Source: an uncultured Collinsella sp.
GTDB lineage: Bacteria; Actinomycetota; Coriobacteriia; Coriobacteriales; Coriobacteriaceae
Direction: 5' to 3'
Length of the DNA stretch: 14,744 nucleotides
Assembly: GCA_900752275.1 (NCBI GenBank)
Contig: CAADUS010000067.1
Span: 1 to 14,744 of the forward strand
Position numbers and translations under genes: made by a program. Positions 5,606 through 11,576 of the stretch are shown in pieces. Position 1 is the first letter of the stretch. Each line of letters starts with the position of its first letter. The notes beneath the pieces are model-generated. The model had not been told where the DNA came from. It did not search any database and worked only from the letters and a program-made list of their open reading frames with translations.

Positions 5606-7248
5606 TGAAGGTGATCTGGCTTGCATGCTGCGCGTGCGGTGATTACGGATTGCTGCAGCGGGAAGTCGAGGGCCGCGATGCGGGCGCGCAGGTGCTTCGC
5701 GTGGGCGACCTGGATGGGCTGGTGTCCATGACGCGGGCGTTTCCGTCGCGTCGCGGGGCGGCGATTATCGCGGCAGCCCTGTTCGATGCCGAAGACGTGC
5801 GAAAGACCGTCGCGCGTCTGACGGCCGAGGGCCGCGTGAGCCGCGTGGTCGTGCTGATAGAGACGCTCGATCCTTCGGATATCGAGGGGCTGTTTCGCGC
5901 AGGGGCGACCGAGGTTATCGCTGCGCGCAGCATTTGCGGCAACGGACGCGCGGGCGAGGGGACGGTTGGTTACGACCGGTGTATGACGATTGAGCCCGAT
6001 GCTTTTGTTGATAGGGAACCCGGGGCGCCTCGCGCTACAAGAGGCCCGCGTGTTGATGATTGTGGAAAAGCGGAAGCCGAGCATGATCGGTGTCCCCGGG
6101 ACCCCCTTGCGTACGATGATGTCGGAGAGCCGGTGCCGTATGGCGAGGAGCTTCTGGCTGTAGATATGGGATACGTGCATGGCGTGAGCCTGGTCGATGA
6201 GCTCGACGAGGTTGAGGGGCTTGCCGGAAACGACAATGTTCGTGTCGATGCGACCGTGAAGTCTTCAGACTCGGCCCCGCGGGCCGAGCAGCCTGCCATG
6301 CCGGCTTGGGCGCAGCATATGAGCGCTGCCGGAGAGACGGGGACGTTGCAGCCCGTGCCAGCGCCGCTTGTCCCCACGTCGCCGGCGGATGCCGCCGCTC
6401 CGTCGCATCGAGCCCCGGTTGTCTGCGCCGTCTCGGGTTCGGGCGGTTGCGGCAAGTCGACGATCGTCGCCGCCATGGCGCACGCGGCGTCGCTGCTGGG
6501 CCTGCGTGCCGCCGTGCTCGACTTGGACCTGATGTTTGGAAACCTCTACGACCTGTTGGGTGCCGATGCCCCGCATGACATGGCGACGCTTATCGAGCCA
6601 TCGGCTGCGGGCGCACTCGCCGAATCGGACATCGTGGCCGCCTCGATGCGCGTGGCCCCGGGCGTTACGCTTTGGGGTCCGGTCGCTGCGCCCGAACAGG
6701 CCGAGCTGATGGCACGTCCGGTGGAGCTGCTGCTCAACGTCTTGCGTCGCGAATCCGACGTGGTTCTTGTCGACACCTCGGTCTTTTGGGGTGACGCCGT
6801 GGCGGCCGCGGTGGCGGCAAGCGACCGCTGCCTGGTCGTGGGCGATCCGTCGGTGTCGTCTGCGACGTCCGCGGCACGCGTTATCGAACTGGCGAGCCGT
6901 GTGGGCGTGCCGCGTACGCGCATGAGCGCCGTATTCAACCGGTTTGGCGCGCGCGGTGCCGACGAGGATGTCGCCATGCGCTTTGAGATTACCTGTGCGT
7001 TGAGCTCCAAGATCCGCATCGCCGACGGCGGGCAGGACTTGGCGGCGCTCATGGCATTCGGACGTGCTGACGAGGCAGTGGGCCAGACCAGCGCTTTTGC
7101 CACCAGCGTGCGCGAAGCCACGCGCGAGATGCTCGTGGAGCTGGGCTGCGCCGTCGGTCCCTGGAGTGATATGGTCACCGACCGCGCGACGCGCACCGAG
7201 CGCCCGCGTATCCGTCTTCCCTGGTCGCGCGAGGGTGATTCGCGATGA
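5605..7248 (+). CDS. tadZ: Pilus localisation ATPase TadZ/CpaE (MinD/ParA-like)
   Basis: A 547-aa, two-domain cytoplasmic protein. Residues 1-115 resemble the atypical receiver-like domain of TadZ/CpaE. Residues about 120-268 form a long, acidic, low-complexity linker. From about 270 on it is a MinD/ParA-type ATPase: Walker A SGSGGCGKST (277-286), a DLDL switch (Asp306, Asp308) and Walker B VVLVD (Asp390). The signature lysine of MinD (SGKGG) is replaced by Ser279, in keeping with the atypical Walker A reported for TadZ; the P-loop lysine Lys284 is kept. TadZ places the pilus machine at a pole or focus. A GTG at 5602 is an alternative start; GGAGG lies 9 bases before the ATG and 6 before the GTG. 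The last four bases overlap tadA (ATGA). Third-position GC falls in the linker, with several rare codons. Confidence 0.85.
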   Translation: MKVIWLACCACGDYGLLQREVEGRDAGAQVLRVGDLDGLVSMTRAFPSRRGAAIIAAALFDAEDVRKTVARLTAEGRVSRVVVLIETLDPSDIEGLFRAGATEVIAARSICGNGRAGEGTVGYDRCMTIEPDAFVDREPGAPRATRGPRVDDCGKAEAEHDRCPRDPLAYDDVGEPVPYGEELLAVDMGYVHGVSLVDELDEVEGLAGNDNVRVDATVKSSDSAPRAEQPAMPAWAQHMSAAGETGTLQPVPAPLVPTSPADAAAPSHRAPVVCAVSGSGGCGKSTIVAAMAHAASLLGLRAAVLDLDLMFGNLYDLLGADAPHDMATLIEPSAAGALAESDIVAASMRVAPGVTLWGPVAAPEQAELMARPVELLLNVLRRESDVVLVDTSVFWGDAVAAAVAASDRCLVVGDPSVSSATSAARVIELASRVGVPRTRMSAVFNRFGARGADEDVAMRFEITCALSSKIRIADGGQDLAALMAFGRADEAVGQTSAFATSVREATREMLVELGCAVGPWSDMVTDRATRTERPRIRLPWSREGDSR

Positions 7249-8573
7249 GTTTGCAAGCAAGGATTAGGGCGGCCGGCGCGGCCGCGGCGGCAGTGCCTGT
7301 TGACGCGGGGCGCCACCGTGCCGTCAAGCGCCGCACCAAACGCGCCGTGATGGACCGCATGGGCTATGACGAGGTGGCGCGTATCAGCGCATACATCGAT
7401 CCGGTGCGCGCCCGCTCGGAATTGCGTCCTGCGGTGGAGGCGGCGCTCAACGTGGAGGAGCCGACCGACCTGGCGACGCCCGAGCGCGAGACCATCATCG
7501 ATGAGATCCTGGACGACGTGGTGGGCCTGGGCCCACTGCAGCCGCTCATCGAGGACGACACCGTCACCGAGATCATGGTCAACGGCTGCCGATCGGCTTT
7601 CTTTGAGCGCGGCGGCGTCTTATATCCCATCGAGCATGCGTTTGAGGATGACGAGCAAATCCGCGTGCTCATCGACCGCATCATCTCGCCGCTGGGCAGG
7701 CGCATCGACGAGCGCAGCCCCATCGTCAACGCACGCCTCAAGACGGGCTATCGCGTCAACGCGGTGATCCCGCCTGTGGCGATCGATGGGCCGATCCTCA
7801 CCATCCGCAAGTTCTCGGACCGCATCTGTTCGCTGGACGAGCTTGTGAGCCTGGGGTCGCTACCGCTTTGGTATGCACAGCTGCTGTCGTGCGCGGTATC
7901 GCTGCGCCAGGATTTGGCGGTTGCAGGTGGCACGGGGTCGGGCAAGACCACGCTGCTCAACGCGCTATCGTGCGAGATATCCACCGGCGAGCGCATCGTG
8001 ACGATCGAGGACTCCGCCGAGCTCAAGTTTGCGCATCACCCGCATGTGGTTCGCCTGGAGGCGCGCGAGGCTTCAATTGAGGGCGAGGGCGCGGTGACAA
8101 TCCGCGACCTGGTGACCAACGCCCTGCGTATGCGTCCCGACCGTATTGTGGTGGGCGAGGTGCGCGGTGCGGAATGTTGCGACATGTTGCAGGCCATGAA
8201 TACCGGGCACGACGGATCGCTCACCACGCTTCATGCGGGCACCGAGCAGGAGACCGGGGTGCGGTTGACGCTGCTTGCGCGCTATGGCATCGACCTGCCG
8301 AGCGAGCTTATCGAGGAGCAGATTGCCATGGCGCTCGACGGCATCGTGATGTCCGAGCGCCATGCGGACGGCAGGCGTTTCGTGTCCTCCTATTCGGGGG
8401 TGCGACGCGGCGCGTCGGGCGGCGTGGAGCTTGAGCGCTACGTGACGTTCGATGCCGCCACGCGCGCCTGGACGCTCGATCGCGAGCCTCCGTTTATCGC
8501 AGAGGGCCTGCGCTCGGGAACGCTCACGCAAGAGGAGGTGGACGAATGGAGATCGTTGTGCCCCTCGTCGTAG
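7245..8573 (+). CDS. tadA: Tad pilus assembly/retraction ATPase TadA (CpaF)
   Basis: A 442-aa secretion ATPase of the GspE/PilB superfamily, CpaF branch. It powers Flp pilus polymerisation at the cytoplasmic face of the membrane and in related systems also retraction. The N-terminal domain (about 35-200) contains the MVNG motif (111-114). The catalytic part holds Walker A GGTGSGKTT (228-236), the Asp box EDSAEL (255-260), Walker B IVVGEVRG (301-308) and the His box GHDGSLTTLHA (321-331). All catalytic residues look intact and the length is normal. An Ala/Arg-rich stretch covers the first 35 residues. The ATG overlaps the end of tadZ by four bases, and the 3' end overlaps tadB by 28 bases, which points to translational coupling. 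Confidence 0.94.
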   Translation: MSLQARIRAAGAAAAAVPVDAGRHRAVKRRTKRAVMDRMGYDEVARISAYIDPVRARSELRPAVEAALNVEEPTDLATPERETIIDEILDDVVGLGPLQPLIEDDTVTEIMVNGCRSAFFERGGVLYPIEHAFEDDEQIRVLIDRIISPLGRRIDERSPIVNARLKTGYRVNAVIPPVAIDGPILTIRKFSDRICSLDELVSLGSLPLWYAQLLSCAVSLRQDLAVAGGTGSGKTTLLNALSCEISTGERIVTIEDSAELKFAHHPHVVRLEAREASIEGEGAVTIRDLVTNALRMRPDRIVVGEVRGAECCDMLQAMNTGHDGSLTTLHAGTEQETGVRLTLLARYGIDLPSELIEEQIAMALDGIVMSERHADGRRFVSSYSGVRRGASGGVELERYVTFDAATRAWTLDREPPFIAEGLRSGTLTQEEVDEWRSLCPSS

Positions 8574-9472
8574 GGGGGTTGACAGGGTTTTCTGCCGCGG
8601 TGGCGTGTGGGGCGGAGCCTCGTGCGCCGCGCGTGCCGCCAGCGGAGCTGGTCAGCCATGCGTTTGAATCGGTTGCCGAGAAGCTGCCGCGCGAGCTGGT
8701 AGATAACGACCTGCTAAAAAAGATCGCCCGCTCCTGGGCTGCGCTGGTTCCAGCACATCGCCTTGGCCTTGTCATCGAGGATGATGAGGCGCGCCTGGCA
8801 TGCTTGCTGCTGTCGAGTGGCGTCTGCGGCATTGCCCTGACTGTCGTATCGCTGTCGCCTATCGGCTTTGTTCTGGGGCTGTTCGCGCCGTTTGGCGTAG
8901 GCGCCGCTCGCGACACCTACGACCGTCGCCGCGAGCAACACGATGTGGAAGAAGCCATGCCCGAGGCCTTTACGGCACTCTCCATGTCGCTCGCCTCGGG
9001 TCATTCGCTGGCCCAGGGCATGAGGTTTGTGGGAACTCACGCGCAAGAGCCGGTGCATACCGAGTTTTTGCGCGTGGCGGCGGCGATCGACTGCGGCGTC
9101 TCGGCGACTGATGCGCTGGATGACCTACTCGACCGTATCGATGCCCCCGGCCTTTCGCTTGTCACTTTGGCGCTCAAGGTGTCGCAGCGAACCGGTGCCC
9201 CGCTTGCCGACCTGTTATCCGAGGCGTCGAGTATGGTGGGGGAGCGCATTGAGCTCAAACGCCGCTTGGACGTCAAGACATCGCAGGCTCGCATGTCGGC
9301 ACACATGGTCTCGGCGATGCCGGCGGGCATGTGTGCGGTGCTGGCGCTGCTTTCGGCCGACTTTCGCCGCGGCCTTGCAACGCCGGCGGGTGCCGGTGCC
9401 GTGGTGCTGGGCCTTGCCCTCAACGCCGCCGCGCTGGTGGTCATCCGACGCATTATGCGGGTGGAGCTATGA
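8546..9472 (+). CDS. tadB: Tad inner-membrane platform protein TadB
   Basis: A 308-aa polytopic membrane protein of the type II secretion F family. An N-terminal hydrophobic segment (1-20), a pair of helices (about 84-121), a cytoplasmic T2SSF domain (about 135-245, with the pattern MPEAFTALSMSLASGHSLAQG cut here to its conserved core EAF, LASG and G), and two C-terminal helices (about 255-300) follow the TadB layout. TadB with TadC forms the platform on which the TadA ATPase acts to extract pilins. The ATG lies inside tadA and has AGGAGG about seven bases upstream. The stop overlaps the tadC start by four bases (ATGA). Confidence 0.88.
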   Translation: MEIVVPLVVGGLTGFSAAVACGAEPRAPRVPPAELVSHAFESVAEKLPRELVDNDLLKKIARSWAALVPAHRLGLVIEDDEARLACLLLSSGVCGIALTVVSLSPIGFVLGLFAPFGVGAARDTYDRRREQHDVEEAMPEAFTALSMSLASGHSLAQGMRFVGTHAQEPVHTEFLRVAAAIDCGVSATDALDDLLDRIDAPGLSLVTLALKVSQRTGAPLADLLSEASSMVGERIELKRRLDVKTSQARMSAHMVSAMPAGMCAVLALLSADFRRGLATPAGAGAVVLGLALNAAALVVIRRIMRVEL

Positions 9473-10110
9473 GCGCCCTGGTCGGGGTCGCGGCGTGCCT
9501 GTGCGCGCTCAGCGTGTTTATCGTGACGGGGCTCAATCGTGCAGACGCACACAAGATCGCCCAGGCCTGCAAACACGAGGCGCTGCTGGTTGTTGCGGCT
9601 GCTCGCTCGGTAACCGATGCCCTGGTAGCACGGTTGAAGGGCATGCTCGGCACGGGTGGTACGGCGCAGGTGTCGCTTGGCGAGGTGTCCGAGATGATCG
9701 ACGTGGTGCGTCTGGGGCTTTCGGCTGGCCTTTCGTTCGATGCGGCGCTTGAGGTTTTTTGCGCCAATCGCCAATCGACGTTGGCGCTCCGCCTTCAGCA
9801 AGCCTGCATGGCGTGGCAGGTGGGCGTGGGGACGCGCGAGGACGAGCTCCTGGTGGCCGCGCGCGACCTGGATGTGCGGGCGCTCGAGACCTTTGCCATC
9901 ACAGCGGGGCAGGCGCTTGCCCTCGGTGCCCCGCTTGCCGAGACGCTGGCGGCTCAAAGTCGTGAGATTCGCGCGGCCCATCGCGCCGCGGTCGAGCGCG
10001 AGATCGAGCGCGCGCCGGTCAAGCTGCTGATTCCTACCGGCACGCTCATCTTGCCGGCGTTGCTTCTGTCCATATTGGGCCCGCTGCTGGGAGCAGGCGG
10101 GATGATGTAG
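9469..10110 (+). CDS. tadC: Tad inner-membrane platform protein TadC
   Basis: A 213-aa membrane protein, shorter than TadB, with an N-terminal helix (2-21), a T2SSF domain (about 74-180, including VVRLGLSAGLSF and GAPLAETL) and a C-terminal helix (about 186-207). It is the usual partner of TadB. The frame is open upstream within tadB from 9331, but that part is only tadB read in another frame. The ATG at 9469 overlaps the tadB stop (ATGA) and begins a clean membrane anchor. It lacks the second half of the paired N-terminal helices of some homologues, giving a somewhat short protein. The Flp pilin gene follows after 10 bases. Confidence 0.85.
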   Translation: MSALVGVAACLCALSVFIVTGLNRADAHKIAQACKHEALLVVAAARSVTDALVARLKGMLGTGGTAQVSLGEVSEMIDVVRLGLSAGLSFDAALEVFCANRQSTLALRLQQACMAWQVGVGTREDELLVAARDLDVRALETFAITAGQALALGAPLAETLAAQSREIRAAHRAAVEREIERAPVKLLIPTGTLILPALLLSILGPLLGAGGMM

Positions 10111-10120
10111 GGAGGAATAC

Positions 10121-10354
10121 ATGAATACGATGACTGACGTTGCTGGCAAGGTCTGGAGCTGGGCGTTTTGCCAGTCAATTCGCGCTCGCCAGCGTGCCGA
10201 GGAACTGCTGCGGGAGGAGAGCGCGCAGGGCACCACCGAGTACGCCATCCTGGTCGGTGTGCTCGTGGTGATCGCCATCATTGCCATCGTCGCATTTAAG
10301 GGCAAGGTCCAAGATCTATGGAGCGCTATCAGCGAGGGCATCAACAGCCTGTAG
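10121..10354 (+). CDS. flp: Flp-type major pilin (prepilin)
   Basis: A 77-aa prepilin. A 35-residue hydrophilic leader is followed by QGTTEYAILVG and a long hydrophobic helix (about 42-58) and a short polar tail, the pattern of Flp and class III signal peptide pilins. With cleavage between Ala35 and Gln36, the conserved Glu is at +5 and Tyr at +6, as in known type IV-like pilins, leaving a mature pilin of 42 residues. Position -1 is Ala, not the usual Gly. A strong AGGGAGGA lies before the ATG. A second ATG at codon 4 is possible. Placement right after tadC and ahead of the pseudopilins, the best SD of this part of the operon, and small size all fit the major pilin. No prepilin peptidase gene is in the window. 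Confidence 0.83.
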   Translation: MNTMTDVAGKVWSWAFCQSIRARQRAEELLREESAQGTTEYAILVGVLVVIAIIAIVAFKGKVQDLWSAISEGINSL

Positions 10355-10881
10355 AGGGTGCCCGTCCCGTCGGCGCGTTGCTGGTGCTCGCCTGTGCGGT
10401 CGTGGCGGTGGCAGTGGCGGTTTGGGGGCTTAACACGGCGCGGCAACAACGTTTAGGGGTTGCCGCGGATGCGGGCTCGGGTTCGGCTGTGGCATCTCAA
10501 AAAGATGATGCGCGAGACGCGGACGATGCGAGTGCCGCCGTCACGACGCAAACGTTCTTGCAAGCACTCGACGAGCGAGCGGGTGCTGCAACGGGTTCAT
10601 CTGCAAACAATGCCGTCGCTGTTCGTCTCGCATGGTCCGAGTACCGACCGATGACCGAAGCGGCGGCGGATATATTGCGCGCCTATCGCGAAGTGCCCAC
10701 GGCGCAACTTGCTCTGAGCGGCTATCTCGACATCAAGGGCAACGTGTGGGGCGTCATCGTGCGCGACGGACGCGGCTGGGTCGATATGGTGACGGTTGCC
10801 GCGGATGCTGGTGATACTTCGTGTCGCCTGCGCGTGGTCCGCCTGACCCCGCAGACAACGAACTCAAAGGAGGGACTGTGA
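10318..10881 (+). CDS. Unknown single-pass membrane protein inside the tad operon
   Basis: A 187-aa protein I do not recognise. Residues 1-17 are polar, 18-38 form one very hydrophobic Ala/Val/Leu helix, 45-78 are a low-complexity Ala/Asp/Ser stretch, and about 95-180 look like a small folded domain with an alternating hydrophobic pattern and a single Cys169. This is the layout of a membrane-anchored protein with an extracytoplasmic domain. The only credible start is an ATG at 10318, inside the Flp pilin gene and in another frame (37-base overlap), with only a weak AAGG ten bases upstream, so translation probably depends on coupling to flp. It has no pilin-type cleavage signal. The position between two pilin genes suggests a role in pilus assembly or anchoring (inference only). 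Confidence 0.7.
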   Translation: MERYQRGHQQPVEGARPVGALLVLACAVVAVAVAVWGLNTARQQRLGVAADAGSGSAVASQKDDARDADDASAAVTTQTFLQALDERAGAATGSSANNAVAVRLAWSEYRPMTEAAADILRAYREVPTAQLALSGYLDIKGNVWGVIVRDGRGWVDMVTVAADAGDTSCRLRVVRLTPQTTNSKEGL

Positions 10882-10882
10882 A

Positions 10883-11101
10883 ATGCATGACGTCCTGTGT
10901 GAGGAATCTGCCCAGGGGACGGTCGAATACGCCATCGTCACGGTGGCGCTGCTTTCCATCGTGCTGGCGATCGCTGGGCTTTGGCGTGCCGGTGCCGATG
11001 GGCGCTTGGCGGCGCTGGTCGAGCGGGCGGCATCTCACGGCGTCGCCTCGACATCGGTTATCGATGCCGCTGCGGGCGCTGAGGACATCGTGCTGTATTG
11101 A
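10883..11101 (+). CDS. Second small pilin-like protein
   Basis: A 72-aa protein with a short 10-residue leader ending in EESA, then QGTVEYAIVTVAL and a hydrophobic helix (about 17-33), followed by a 38-residue Ala-rich tail. The processing region is almost the same as in the Flp pilin upstream (EESAQGTTEYAI), with Glu at +5 and Tyr at +6 if cut between Ala10 and Gln11. It is either a second Flp pilin or a minor pilin. AAGGAGGG lies eight bases before the ATG, one of the best SD sequences in the operon, so strong expression is plausible. The gene starts one base after the previous stop and overlaps the next gene by 38 bases. Confidence 0.75.
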   Translation: MHDVLCEESAQGTVEYAIVTVALLSIVLAIAGLWRAGADGRLAALVERAASHGVASTSVIDAAAGAEDIVLY

Positions 11102-11576
11102 TGCCGCGCGCGAGGACCGGGCGCAGTCTACGGTCGAGGCGGCGTTCCTGCTGCCGACGTTTCTGACGCTCGTCCTGTTGGCGCTGCAGCCGGTGTGCCT
11201 GCTCTATACGCGCGCCGTCATGGAGTCTGCCGCCGCCGAGACCGCGCGGCTCATGACCACGACGACGGTGGGAAATGACGAGGATATTAAGGAGTTCGCC
11301 CGCCGCCGTCTTGCCGCGGTTCCCGACGTTTCGATTTTTCATGCCGGCGGGCCCCTGTCGTGGGATATCGAGCTTGGCCGGGCCGGCGCGGGCGGCGTCT
11401 CGTCCGTTTCCGTTACCGGTGAGGTTAAACCGCTGCCTGTGATCGGCGCGTTTGCGCAGGCTATGGGTAGTGCAGGCCAAAACGGTTATGTCGAGCTTAA
11501 GGTCGACGTCTCGTACCAATCGCGTCCCGAGTGGCTGGAGGGAGACTATGATTCATGGATTGCTGCATGGGATTAA
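11064..11576 (+). CDS. tadE: TadE-like pseudopilin
   Basis: About 170 aa. After a basic leader comes RAQSTVEAAFLLPTFL, the TadE-type motif (x-Glu at +5 of a hydrophobic helix, residues 26-46), then a helix-rich region (VMESAAAETARLM) and a beta-rich domain. Cleavage between Ala20 and Gln21 would match the other pilin-like proteins of the operon. TadE proteins are processed minor pilins needed for Flp pilus assembly. The start is uncertain: the in-frame ATG at 11064 lies inside the preceding pilin gene and has no clear SD, so coupling to that gene is likely. The frame stays open further upstream but only as an out-of-frame shadow. It overlaps the next gene by 29 bases. Confidence 0.78.
   Translation: MPLRALRTSCCIDAAREDRAQSTVEAAFLLPTFLTLVLLALQPVCLLYTRAVMESAAAETARLMTTTTVGNDEDIKEFARRRLAAVPDVSIFHAGGPLSWDIELGRAGAGGVSSVSVTGEVKPLPVIGAFAQAMGSAGQNGYVELKVDVSYQSRPEWLEGDYDSWIAAWD

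Noticed and set aside
6265..7260. A 331-codon minus-strand frame opposite tadZ
   Set aside because: It is antisense to the well-defined MinD-like domain; no start signal and no domain-like pattern.
9037..10449. A 470-codon minus-strand frame opposite tadB, tadC and flp
   Set aside because: It lies antisense to three overlapping genes with clear family signatures and itself shows no recognisable protein pattern.
11101..11576. TadE-like gene starting with ATG at 11101 (TTGATG overlap with the preceding stop)
   Set aside because: That ATG is in a different frame from the TVEAAF pseudopilin sequence and leads to an Arg-rich nonsense product; the in-frame start is 11064.
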